Source: Trebouxia sp. TZW2008
Taxonomy: Eukaryota; Chlorophyta; Trebouxiophyceae; Trebouxiales; Trebouxiaceae
Length of the DNA stretch: 64,000 nt
Direction of reading: 5' to 3'
Assembly: GCA_002118135.1 (NCBI GenBank)
Contig: BDIU01000253.1
Location: 1 to 64,000 of the forward strand
Positions 12,701 through 29,000 of the stretch are shown in pieces. Position 1 is the first letter of the stretch. Each line of letters begins with the position of its first letter. The notes under the pieces are model-generated. The model ran no database searches and was not told where the DNA came from. It saw only the letters and a program-made list of their open reading frames with translations. The position numbers and the translations under genes are program-made.

Positions 12701-13283
12701 GTCGCATTGCCTCCACAGGCGCCATGTCATGCAGCTGACTCCATGCTTGCCATTTGGCGCTCTCAACAACATTCCAACCCCAGGGCTTTGGTTCTTGACA
12801 AGCTCCAACCAATGCTTGCTGTTCCAAGGCAAACAGTGCAAGCCTATTTTCGTCCTTGAAACTCTTGCCTGTGCAACACTAGAGCGTCCGGCTATCACCA
12901 AGCATGATTGAGTGTCTGCAGTAGTTGTTCCTTACCTTCAGCCTCTCTGTCTTTCACTAGCTTGACAGCAGCTTTGAACCTCTCTGGGTAGGGCAGAGGA
13001 CAGGAATTGGCAGCCTTCTTCAGCAGCTGCACAATCGCAAAGTGCAATTAGCAAGGACTTTTCACTGAGTTTTCAGTGTTCAGACAGTTGTCAGGTTATT
13101 GTGCCGGTGCAAGCGACTCATCACTGATCACTGCACACAAGTGACGATGAAGTGGCAAGAATCTCTCGAAACAGCCGACAAAGCGCGGGCTGCCTGCAGA
13201 TTATGACTGAAGGTAGCACGGCCATCAGGAAGCATTGACGTATTGACGATGTTGGAAGTACTGACCGCCGCTTCAAGAGACAT
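6753..13283 (-). CDS. Acyl-CoA-binding domain protein with kelch repeats and coiled-coil tail
   Basis: A cytosolic-type acyl-CoA-binding protein with a kelch propeller, the layout of plant ACBP4/ACBP5. Order: possible first exon from Met 13283 (MSLEAAVSTSN); ACBP domain in exons at about 13025-12943 (YPERFKAAVKLVKDRE) and 12833-12660 (QQALVGACQEPKPWGW, KWQAWSQL, EAMRLYVRLLEDE); a Ser/Pro-rich linker after PAWWDEYEAG (about 12084-11870); then kelch blades: HHLYIIGGN, GRYLSDVWVLSLDSLTWQ, LLCIGGHTK, VRVLDTHKNEWSIM, VGNKVYLFGGEDAA, YLLIFGGGSVANCFNDLYVLDTETLHW, and YLVGGGNNTSG...CLLSFGGYNGKY (about 8975-8690). The tail has a Gln/Ser-rich exon (8250-7975) and coiled coil (7650-7420; 7143-7009). A last exon ending at 6753 is tentative; 7009 is the last well-supported base. 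Several introns carry exon-edge duplications. Confidence 0.85.
8633..8706. repeat. Duplicated exon end, ACBP-kelch gene (about 38-48 bp x 2)
   Basis: The segment GAGGTTGCACA-C/T-CTGG...AACATCTGCA occurs at about 8639-8670 and again at about 8677-8706. The right-hand copy is the true exon end (QMFKPG, then donor). The left copy is a duplicate inside the following intron. Confidence 0.75.
9335..9430. repeat. Partial copy of the next upstream kelch exon inside an intron
   Basis: On the minus strand this segment reads LYVLDTQTLHWNCLAIQGPSPSP-like. It corresponds to the true exon end DLYVLDTETLHWFCPATQGPTPTP at about 9640-9555. It is a decayed duplicate of the exon 3' half lying about 200 bp downstream in transcription. 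Confidence 0.8.
10040..10170. repeat. Duplicated acceptor plus exon start, kelch blade exon
   Basis: CCTGCCAACATTGCATTCA followed by CAGACAG or AAACAG occurs twice, at about 10085-10113 and 10140-10170. Each is preceded by a TACC-TGGT/GTT-ACC-CATAAA-GCTC-type block. The left copy overlaps the true start of the exon coding VGNKVYLFGG. Confidence 0.75.
10877..11135. repeat. Direct duplication of about 159 bp beside a kelch exon
   Basis: The block ATGCTGCAGCCAGA...CAACACCTTTCTA-CGTGGGAGT-TGTGCCTGCC...CCAATGCACAGCAGATTGGAG begins at about 10877 and again at about 11036. The right-hand copy runs into the true exon end (LLCIGGHTK on the minus strand). Confidence 0.85.
12060..12430. repeat. Four tandem decayed copies of an acceptor and exon start, about 90-115 bp each
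   Basis: The true exon start (minus strand PAWWDEYEAG) lies at about 12050-12084. To its right, inside the upstream intron, the pattern GACCC...GT-CTCAT-CCACCA-GAGGC...CAGCTCA-T-TTGCATAGCATGCATG repeats about four times, to about 12430. Each copy retains an acceptor-like sequence on the minus strand. Confidence 0.8.
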
Positions 13284-14264
13284 CCGTTGCTACGGATCGG
13301 TGAACTTAGCGTCACCAGCGGACGAAACCGTCAGGAGCTTTGGAGCAATCTCCCTGATTTGTTTACTGCTCCCGCGCTCACATGCAGATGCTTTCGCGTG
13401 CGCACGCGCCTTGTGACCTAAGCAGTGCTGCCAGATGCTGCATGCATAAACCAGAAGTCTAGTCCTCGTTCATCGTCCATGCCGCAGCATAGCACCTGCG
13501 GAAGTTGACCCGGTTGCTGACCAGACAAAGCACTTCGCCATCAACAAAGTACAGTAACGAGTGCCGTTCAGTGCAATAATCTGTCCAGATTGCTTCCTAG
13601 CCCGAAAACCGCAGGACTCTCGATCAGCAGGCATTGTAGCTTGTATTAAACAAGTGACCTGTTCTCCATCTGCCGGCCGTCCCCCAGACTTGTTGTAGAG
13701 GCTCAACGCAGTCCTGTTACTTTGCCGAAAGCATGAGCAATGCACCGTGCTGAAAACAACTAGCCATGTCTGCCAAAGTCAAATTATGGCTGCAAGAAAA
13801 GGCAAGTTGCTGCACATTTGCACACTCTCCATCCAACAGGACATTCATTGCCTAACATGCACTGCCTTGCAGACAGATTGTCAAGCCTTTCAAGCAATAT
13901 GTCACAGAGGGTGCCGAACCAGGCTTGTTGGCATGGTCAGCTGCACTTGGCTTTACAGCAGGACTGTGTCCTTTGCTTGGTACGCCACCCACACTGTCTG
14001 CATCAGACCTGCTGATCTCCTGTCACGACAACTCTTGAAGCTTGAGCAAGCATCTAGCATACTTATCATCAAGCTGCTGCATGCATCAAACTGTCTGCTC
14101 ATCTGCCAGCTGCCACAAAAGCTCAACAGAGCATGCTGAAGGTGAAATTGCTCAGAAGCATGTAAAATCTGTTTGTAATTGGCTTTCCTGCATGTCACAA
14201 GCGGCTCATGCAGCAAGCCATGCCGCTGCCAGCAGCACAAAGTGAGCCTTATGGAACGCTGCAG
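13284..14264. other. Divergent interval upstream of the ACBP-kelch and DUF2062-like genes
   Basis: It contains the 5' flank of the minus-strand ACBP gene, CpG-rich from about 13100 to 13700. It also contains the unresolved 5' exons of the plus-strand DUF2062-like gene. Open frames here (for example minus 13745-13470) match no family I know and I do not call them. Confidence 0.4.
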
Positions 14265-15224
14265 GTGTGAGCACAATGCTGGCCTTGCTGCTTCACTTTG
14301 TGCTCAAAGCCTGCAACATCAAACTCCACCTCCCAATGCTGCTGCTAGCAAATCTGGTCTCTGTTCCTGTTGAGGTGGGCGCGCATTTTGAAAAGACAAT
14401 TGCACGCTCTCAAAGCCCAATCAGCATGTATGGAATGTGAAATGGTATGCTGCACATGCAGGTTGCTTGCATTTTACCATTCATGAGGTTTGGTGAATTC
14501 ATCATTGGGGCTCCAAAGCTAGATGCTGCCCCGTTGGCAATCAAAGACATCATCTTCAGTCATCCTGGCGATGCTTTGAAAGGCATTGCGCATGCGCTGA
14601 TTGGCTGGATCATCCTCACTCCTTTCATTGTGGTCAGTTTGGCTCAGATCTTGAAGCCAGTCTTTGCCTGGGCAGGGCAGAGGTATGATTTCGAGAATAG
14701 TTGTGTGAATGTATGCGTATGCTCTCAAGCATGCACAGCTGTCGAAAACTGAAGTCTGACAGCCACTGCAACTTTGCTGGCAAAGACCAGATCTTTTTGC
14801 AGCACATGCTAGACACGACAAAAGCAGCTAAAAATAGGTTGCTTGGCTAGCGTGACAGGCGTATATTCGCTTAATTGCAGGTACCGCAAGCACAGCCAAT
14901 CAACAGACGACATGAATATCTCAATGCTCAATCATCAAGGGCGGTCAGATGACGCAGAAGCTGCGAACTATCCAATAAGCTGTGAGTGCCTTTCTCCCTG
15001 CATGCGTCACTCAGTACATGCCTTGAGAGGTTTCCAGCTTGGCTGACATATGCTCAGCGCCAGCTAGCATTGCATCAACACTTACCAAGTTGCCATGCAC
15101 CATTAGTGATGAGCAGACGTCACCATCTTCTGTTGATTGTGCAGATCAGGAACCTGAGCCACTGTCGCCTGCTCACAGTGCTTCAGCCATCAGCAGAAGA
15201 GCATCAGCGAGTCCAGGGAGATGA
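14265..15224 (+). CDS. DUF2062-like membrane protein (5' end unresolved)
   Basis: Four exons join in frame: 14265-14374, 14462-14682, 14881 to about 14984, and about 15145-15224. The first opens GVSTMLALLLHFVLKACNIKLHLPMLL and runs through a hydrophobic helix to SVPVE. The second gives VACILPFMRFGEFIIGAP, then an amphipathic stretch and a second membrane helix (LIGWIILTPFIVVSLAQIL). The glycine-threonine turn, the hydrophobic pair and the PFMRxGE motif resemble DUF2062 proteins, small integral membrane proteins of unknown function. The tail is soluble and Ser/Ala-rich, ending ISRRASASPGR. The N-terminal part that normally precedes the GVT motif must lie in exons at about 13750-14200 that I could not place. 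Family call from motif memory, moderately sure. Confidence 0.65.
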
Positions 15225-16280
15225 CACTATACGTCAGCGCATGCAGTGTAGTTCATACATCAAAGGATCATGAGCTAGCACCCATCTTGGACCTTTTTTG
15301 CTCCATGTAAATTTGTGGACAGAAATGCTTTGCAGCACGTCTATGGCATGACCTGCACTATTCGACGAGCATTGTTGTCTGCCTCTCACCCAATGATTGT
15401 TACATCATGGCATGCGTCTCAAAAGCCCGGCTGTCAAAGAGTAAATGTGAAGCAGCGGCAAGACTGCAAGCAACTTTCGACACAAGCTCGACCTTGAATT
15501 GTTGATGTACGTACAGCGCAAGCCTTCTGAGATGGCTAGAACCTAGCAGCCCTCTTGCTCATATAGTATATGCTTGGCAAGCTTTTTGACACGTGCAGGA
15601 TGTAGGAATAGAAAGCCGTCATTTGTGGCAAAATTGGTGCATACAGACATCGGGACTCATGCAACATCGCAATGCTCATATAAATTACAAACAGTGCAAG
15701 CAAAGTCAAGCGCACCAGCCAGATGCAGATCGCTTGTTCACCACTAGGTAAAAGCAGATGTACAACATAAAATGTACGATGCTGTCGTATATCGCAAGTG
15801 CCCAGCTGGCATGCTAAAGTGTAGGCTGGTGTGACTATTGCATGATGCCCCCCAAGAAATTTGCTATGACTGACTATTTCTGCAAGACAGCTTTGCCAAA
15901 TCAGCCTTCTGCAGCAGCTGCAAACTGGTAACACATATTGCATAAACCTAGTCAAATAGCCAAATGACCAAGAAAAGCAAGCCCCTAGTTATGCAGCCAG
16001 AGAGTGCCGCTGCCCTTGCACATCACCCGTCCCCTGGGCAATGCAAAGCGGATAAATGGGCAAGCAAGAGTAGAGCATACACCATTGCTTGAGGGGAAAC
16101 AAAGTCAGCAGCAAAGTGACCAAGTACACCAGTATCGGAACTGCTTCCAGCCATCCAACCGATATATACATACAGAGTACACTTGCACAAGTACTGATCA
16201 AATGAGACTTGAAACCAATCACCACTCATCAAAAGAACAGTTCGTACATTCTTCTGACAAACAAGACGCTACACAGTTGG
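15225..16280. other. Convergent 3' interval of about 1.05 kb
   Basis: Between the DUF2062-like stop and the phototropin stop. A 139-residue minus-strand open frame (15955-15536) has one hydrophobic stretch but no family signature and no obvious partner exons. I treat the interval as 3' UTRs plus spacer. Confidence 0.4.
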
Positions 16281-21999
<5,719 letters not shown>

Positions 22000-24900
22000 T
22001 CAGTACGGCTGATATCGCGGAGCTTGGCCGCCACTGTAGCCACCCCCACGACCCCTCCCTCCATACCTTCGGTCTGCCCCATATGCCCCCGCCCCCGCTT
22101 GTCCCCCTGGCATGATATAACCCATCTGAAAGCAAACACATGATGCTGAGTACCGCATGGCAAACAAGTATGCATACGAGCAGTCCTGATTACTGTATCT
22201 GGCTGCTGTGACAAACATGAGCGCAAGGGACAAGCAGTTGACTGAGACAAGCTGACTTACTTCTGAGCCCTGTAACTGAATCATGTCACATCACTGACTG
22301 ATTGCTCAATATATTATTCTATTGAGTTGTAAGTCCAAATACCTGGCCATTTTGTAGCATGACTGGCACCATCTGCATGCCAGCACCATATTGCTGAGCA
22401 TATCCTCCAGCATACCCTCCATAGTCATAGCCGCCACTAGCATCATACCCATATCCGCCATTGCCATGGTTTGAAGCATACTGGCCTTGACCATAGCCAT
22501 ATTGGTCATAGTATCCCCTGGCCCCTCTGCCACCCCTAGCTGGGTATGCACCTCTGCCCATGCCCCTTGCTGGGCCAAACTGGGGTCCTGATGGCTGCTG
22601 AGTGCTGATTTGAGGTCTTGCCATCTTAATCTGCACATCAACACCACAGGAGTTTGTGACAGATCACAATACAGTGTTGTAAAATCATACAAGCCTGACA
22701 TACACAGGTCTTGTCAATTACTCGTGCATATCTGCTGATCATTAATACAATGGCCCCTTCCTCTGACATGTGCTACATTACAAGCGCTAGCCTGACACTG
22801 TTCTGCATGACTCAAGATGAACAGCTTACAGTCCATTTTGCCAAGAGCTGTCACAATTGTGGCAGAAGAAGTGGTTACTGATACATAAAAGGCGCAGCTC
22901 AAATGAACAGCTGGTTCACAAGCTGAGGATTGGGCCGGTAGCTGACCTGCAATATGTTGCCTGAACCTTCAGGATACTCGAGTCGCTTGTCAGAGCTCTC
23001 ACAATCCTCAACAAGCTTGATAGCACTGGAGCGATCCACAAAGTGTACAAAGCCATAGTCAGGAAATGGCTTGTCTGACTTGTTTTTGGGGATGACAGTC
23101 TTTTCAACCTGCAATGCCCAAGACTGTGAAGCATCCAGTATGCAAAACTGCAGGCCCTGCTGCGGATGTCAAGAACTGATCTGACTGCAACTCGGTGAGG
23201 CATGATGAGCCATGTAACTTTCGACGACAAGGTGTCATCAACCTGTGCTGAGCAAGACACTGTCTGTCCTGACAGCGGCCATGTCAGCGCAAGGGCTGAA
23301 GACAGCAGTGCGCTGTTTCTTGCAGGTGTTGCCATCAATGTTGCTTCTATAATGAAGCAGGTGCAAGCAAGTGTTGGAGACAAAGGCAGGCCTGGCTCAC
23401 ATACAGCGCGTATGGCACTGACTGAAAGCATAGGCATATGCATCAACTAAAGGAGGCTTCAGCGGCAGATCTAGCTGGTGGGACAGGCCATCCAGCGGTG
23501 AATGGAAGCTGTTCAATGATGTGAAGCCTAAAAATCAGTTACATCATGCTGCATGCATCAGAAGATACTGTAGAGCATATGCACAGTTAGCTAGCTCTTA
23601 CCGCGCCAACATCCAGGGCTACAAAGAAGTCTTTGAGTCCTGCTTCTGTGGCAGCAGCTGTCAACCCACCGACATACACTGACTTCACCTGATCTTGATT
23701 CATTTCGCTTTGCTTTGGCTCAGCATAAGATACAGTCAGTGTCCTGTCACCCAACCTGCAGAAAAGGACAGGAATGCTTGCAGACACAATGCATACATTG
23801 GCAGATTGTTGTTGACACAATCTGCTGTCAGCGCTGCATGCATCAGCATCCATGCAGAGGAGCAGACATATGTGTGGAGAGCCTTATCACGCTGACTAAG
23901 CAGAGCAGTGCGCATGGCATCAAGTGCAGATCGACGGTTTGCTGCCTGAGCTACCTGAAGGTGTCACTTCCAAGGAGACCTTTGGCATGCGCAGCAGCTG
24001 AATGATTGTAGAACTCAACAAAGCAGAAGCCTCTGCCAGTTCCTGGAGCTTCCTTGGACATAACGACTTCCACATCAACAACACCTGCAACCATGAAGCA
24101 AGGGCATATTGCTCTGCAACATATGCACGGTGTGTCATGCCGGCTGCATTGACCAGAACAGAGGACAGCAAGCTGCATGCATATAGCTACCTTTTACATG
24201 CTCGTTCAATTTAGCACGGATCGCGTCTTTCATCATATCCTTAGGAATGTTGCCCAGATACAACTTGTTCTTGGACTGCGATGGCTGGAAGCGCAACTGT
24301 GGCAAGAAACAAGAGCTGATTGTAAGGCTGCCTTGACGTCAAGCTGATGATCTGGTCTAACAAAAGTCTGAATGGCACAGCCAGCAAGGTCGCTTTGCAA
24401 GCTAGTTACCTTCATGTTGGGGTATGCCTCCATCTCAGTCTGATGCAGCTCCTGCATGGCTTTGTTGGCACCTTCTTTGGTCATGAATTTGACAAAGCCA
24501 TACCTGCAGCACTGCAAAAAGAATGACAACAAAATGGAAACAAAATGATAAGAGATGGCAACAGCATGAGACTTGCAAGCAGAACCAAAATTCTTTGCGG
24601 GATTTGGATGCAAGTCTCTGTGCTTACCCACGATTCTGACCAGTGCTACCAGGCTCTTTTACCAAAGAGCAGGAATGCACCTGCAGTCAACAAGCTTGTG
24701 ACATGGTGATGCATTGGCCCAAGCGCCAGCATGCGTGGAGGTGCATTGACAAGGTATGAGCATTGTGTCATAGGTCAGACTCACTGGGCCAACTTTGGAG
24801 GCATACTCCTTGATCTGTTCCTCTGTTGCACCTCTGGGCACGCCGCCCACAAACACCTGCATTTGGGCCACAGGGCTCACAAATCAGCAGCAATGGTGCA

Positions 24901-25569
24901 TTTACTACTCAATATTGGATCAGCCATACCTCAGCGCCATGAGGAGGCTCTTTCATGAACTCAGGCTCATCATCCTCAGCACTGCACATGCAGGAAGGGT
25001 TGCAGTGTGTCACTAGGCAGCTTGTCTTTTGTGACCAGCATGGGCAGGCCATGTCAGCTGTTTACCTAGCATGTACAGTGCCGTTGGCAGCAGCTGCGTC
25101 ACTTGCTTCTGCAGCAGCTGTTCCTGCAGCAGTAGTGTCTGCAAGAGTAGTTTCTACTGCAGTAGCTTCTGCAGCAGCAGCTTCACTCCCAGCTGCTTCC
25201 TGCAGACCAGAACATGGTGTCTTTGCCAAAGTCCAGAGGAAATCGGGAGACGCAAGTGTGCATACCTGTGAGGCATCTGCTGTTGTGACTGTGGCATCTG
25301 CTAGCGGTTCACTTGTACCAGCAGGAGCCTCACTAGGCTCGCCAGTTGCAGGGACTTCTGCTGCATCTGGAACAGCCTCTGCCATAACGCTGTCGCCTGT
25401 CTCTGCTTCTACTGGTGTATCTTGAGCTGGCTCTGTCACCGCCTCCGCCTGCACTGGAGCGTCCTGTACACAAGCTTTCTGTGTAATGCAGTCAGATGGT
25501 AACAAGAGGGGTTGAGCAGTAACATAACGATGTCCCGCCTCATACCTCAGCAACAGGCGTTGCCTCCAT
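22000..25569 (-). CDS. hnRNP R/Q-like RNA-binding protein with three RRMs and RG/YG-rich tail
   Basis: A nuclear/cytoplasmic mRNA-binding protein of the hnRNP R/Q (SYNCRIP) type. Start 25569, short exon MEATPVAE, then an acidic Ala/Glu/Pro-rich leader (about 25460-25270). RRM1: AEVFVGGVPRGATEEQI (RNP2) and YGFVKFMTKEGANKAM (RNP1, about 24500-24430). RRM2: NKLYLGNIPKDM (about 24280) and GRGFCFVEFYNHSAAAHAK (about 24045-23985). RRM3: KSVYVGGLTAAATEAGL (about 23680-23630) and DYGFVHFVDRSSAIKLVE (about 23060-23005). The C-terminus is low complexity: GRGAYPARGGRGARGYYDQ, many YG repeats, then RRYGGRGRGGG, ending at 22000. Arginine methylation and phase separation are plausible for such tails but inferred. 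Adjacent exons agree in phase where checked (MEATPVAE joins DAPVQAEA). Confidence 0.9.
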
Positions 25570-26076
25570 GGCAGCAACAAACGGTCGCAGCAGTCTGTAT
25601 TGGATGAAGTCTTGGCTGGCTGTGCTGAGTTCAGCTCATATGCTGTGCGTGCAAGATCACTGCGTTACGAAAGAACACCTTTCCTCTCTTGCAAACAATG
25701 TCGTTTCAGCAGCGATGAGAACCTTGTCGTCTGTACAAGTTCGAGCGCACTTGATGCTTGCCTGACATGCCTAGAGGTGATCGCATGAGCACTGCTGCCG
25801 GCCTTCACAATCACTTTCTTCTTCACGCACTCAAAAGTTCGAGTCAGTCTTCTGTCAGCTGCATATTTGACTGAATGCTTCACATGCTGCCGCTCAGACT
25901 TCGCGCGACTCACCTTCCACAAAATGAAGACCTGATGCGCGTTCGGCCTTTGTCAGCCCCTGGCCCCTGCCTTTTCAGCGAGCGAATGATCCGTTTTACC
26001 TCAGATGCAGCAGCGCTTTGGCTTTTGAGCGTCACATCGCCCTGAAATTTGATTGAAGTCATACACTGGGGGCCAG
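25570..26076. promoter_or_regulatory. Divergent promoter region, hnRNP-like / CKAP2-like
   Basis: About 500 bp between divergent starts at 25569 (-) and 26077 (+). CpG occurrence is clearly higher here than in either gene body (GTCGTTTC, GTTCGAGCGC, CGCGCGAC, GCGCGTTCGG). No TATA box stands out. Confidence 0.5.
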
Positions 26077-29000
26077 ATGAGCTCACAAGACGAGGAGGCC
26101 CCTACGAAGACACCTCTTGCGAGCATCAACCTGACAAGCCCCTTGCAGCTGCGTGACTGGAATACAGGATTCACGCTTTCTACACCGGTGAGACCTACAC
26201 CTTCCAGACACACACCAAGCAAAACAAACTGGAAGCTTGGAGCACCACAGGTGAGGCTGATTACAAGCATGCATGCATTGTTGACAAAGCACACTTATCA
26301 TTTTTTGCTCGAGTCTATTGTGCAGCGGACCCCACAAGCAAAGACTCCTGCAACTGCAAGGACACCTCAGTTCTCTGCAAGGCGTGTAATACAAGGTGCG
26401 CATGCCAGGTTGCAACCAAGCAACACGCCAGCCAAGCTGCATTGAGCATGCCAATGCAAGGCAGCCAACTCTCATAGTGAATGTCTGATTGTAACTTCTT
26501 ACACATGCATGACATTGCTCATCACATGCATGACATTGCTCATCACTACTCATGCTTTGCAGGAGCTGCTGCTGCTTCTACACCTTCACAGTCTGCGCAA
26601 AGGATTGTCTCCAAGTCCCGAGCAACTGATCTGATTGCCCCATCTCTTGTCAATCTGCCCAATGCGCTTAGCGCTGAATACTGGCTAAACAAGGTTCGTG
26701 TTCAAGAGCAGCTTGGGAATCATCAGGTGCGCACAGCTCTGAAGCTCGAAATTGGTGTTGTGGCAAAGATTTTGCGCACTTGTCCTCATGTGGTGAGGTA
26801 TTGTCGCTACAAATGTGTTGTATCAGGTGTGCACAGCTCTGAAGCCTGAATTAGTTGTCGTGGCAAATGCTTTGCGCACGTGTACTCATATGCTGAGGTA
26901 CTGTCACTACAAGTTTGTTGACACCTTTGGGACATGCTGCAGGCAGCCACAGACCTCTTTGAGATGGCTATCAAACGAGATGTTAGGCCTGCCACAACAA
27001 TGTCAAGGTGTCCTCACTACAAAGCCTCTGCCTGACCAGATTGCAACTGCATGCCATGCTTGGCACTCTGTCAGCAGGAGCAAAAGCTGCACTGCCCTGC
27101 AGGGAGTATGCCGAGTTTCTCAAACGCCACAAGCCTTCAGGTGAGGCTTGATCAGAGTGTCACCCCTCCAATGCTGTGATTCTGGGCTTACATAGCAAAC
27201 ATATGTGCAGGTAAATCCACAGGTGCAGCTCCTGCAAGCGTCCACAGAACCCCAGGTAGATAATTGCATGTTGCATCAGCACAAGTGCTGAATCAGTGTA
27301 TACACAAGGCATGTGAGGCAATGGTGCCAATGAGCTCACTAATCTGGGCATTTGTGTACAGGGCGCTCCAGAACCAGATTTGCAGATAGCATAGACCAGG
27401 AGAACCACAATGCGCAGAACGTTGTCAGCCCACCCAGGAGTACCGCCACCACCACTAAGGCAAGCACGCAAAACAGCTTGTTTGCTGCACTTGTCGCCCA
27501 GCCGAATGCACAAGATGCCCTTTGTTCAGCGTGGGAATATCCTGGTCTCATCATGCATGAATAGATTGGCAAAGGTGACTGCAGCTGTCGTATTTGCAGT
27601 CCAAGGTAAACCATCAGCAGGGCAGGCGCCAGTCCCGTGTGCACTTCCCAACACCAGAAGCAAATGTGGTTTCAGAGGCTGCAGACCCAGACAGCGATGA
27701 GCGCAACAACAGCAGCAGAGCTGGCTCCACTCCATTCCAGAACAAGTCTCTTCGTAGGGTCACGTTTGCTGATGAGGACAGCAGCACACAGCAGCCCTCT
27801 GAAGCCAAGGCCTCACACACAGACACTCAAACGCCTGGCACGTCAGCTGTTGCGCCAAGCAGTTGCAATGCTAATGCTCTGAAGATGCAGAGTCTCTGTT
27901 TTCAGCCAGCACTGAGACCAAGCCAGCCTCAACATGACATGCTTGGCCGTTCTGGCAATGGGGCTGATGCGGCAGCCAGCGCTGGCAGTGATGACAGAAG
28001 CCTTGAGAGAAGGGATGAGGCCGATGCAACAGCAGATGCTTGTATTGCAGACACAAGCGATGAGCCTGGTGCAGCAGCAAGCGCTTACAGTGAAGACAGA
28101 AGAGATGAGGCCGATGCAACAGCCAGAACTGGCAGTGAGGACGGAAGTGAGGGAGATGAAGATGCCAGCAGTAGTTTTGGCAGCCTGTCTGCTTCAGCTG
28201 GCAGCACCCCATATATCAATAAGTCTCAGCTGTCAGCTGCATTACAGCAGGCTTGTGCAGAATCAGCGTCAGCAGGCAATGCTTGGGACTGTGAGGAGCC
28301 CTTTAGTGACATCAGTACAAGCAACATCATGGAGCGCCTCTTATCTGCAGAGCTCACAGAGCTGGATCTTGCTGACAGTCCCGACTTGGATCACAAGGTA
28401 CCTGCAATCTTCAATTTGCTGCAAACAGCAGTTGCAAGCAACAGCAACATCATGATGCTTTTTCGACAAGCTTGTAATGGTTGATGATTGTGGCAGCCTT
28501 TGCAGGCCTCAGCAAGGCATGAGCTTGGTAATATTGGAGATGCCTCTCCTAGCGGACGAGATAGGTAAAATGCAGTCATGGCTTTGCTGCACACTTTGCA
28601 CGTACATGTTCAAACACCTGAGCTGCACCTTGGATGCACTGCATGAAAATGCTTGCATTTGCTGAAGCAGCTTGTGCTGACTGGCCTGCACAATCAAACA
28701 GTCATTTTCTCTGTCCAAGAGACCAGTTGCTGCAAATTGATCAGGGTTTATCTGTGCTTCTTGTAAGCAAAGATGAAGAGTAGGTGTTAATGATTTTGCA
28801 GGCTTGATGCGCTGCTCTCTAGTGCACCAAGCCCAAGAACAGGTGCAATACATCTGACGCCAGCTGCTTTTCCCAGATCTACCCTGTCAATGCCAGGTTA
28901 GTGCTTTTGCGCAAGCCATGCTGCACTTTACATGCTTTGCTTGATGGCTGATGTTGCTAAGTTGTCAGCTCCAATCAATGCTTACTGGACTTGCTGACAT

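Noticed and set aside
13470..13745. Minus-strand open frame of 91 codons upstream of the ACBP-kelch gene
   Set aside because: No family signature, no partner exons, and it lies in a CpG-rich promoter-like region where chance open frames are common.
15536..15955. Minus-strand 139-codon frame with a hydrophobic stretch
   Set aside because: Lies in the convergent 3' interval downstream of phototropin; composition is UTR-like and no motif supports coding.
25062..25580. Long Ala/Ser-rich plus-strand frame (24955-25425) opposite the hnRNP-like leader
   Set aside because: Antisense shadow of the Ala/Glu/Pro-rich coding exon; the minus frame continues into RRM1.
27614..28455. Alternative-frame and antisense open frames over the central acidic CKAP2-like exon (for example 27934-28455 and 28212-27871)
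   Set aside because: They are shadows of the low-complexity, GC-richer exon; the called frame agrees in phase with flanking exons.
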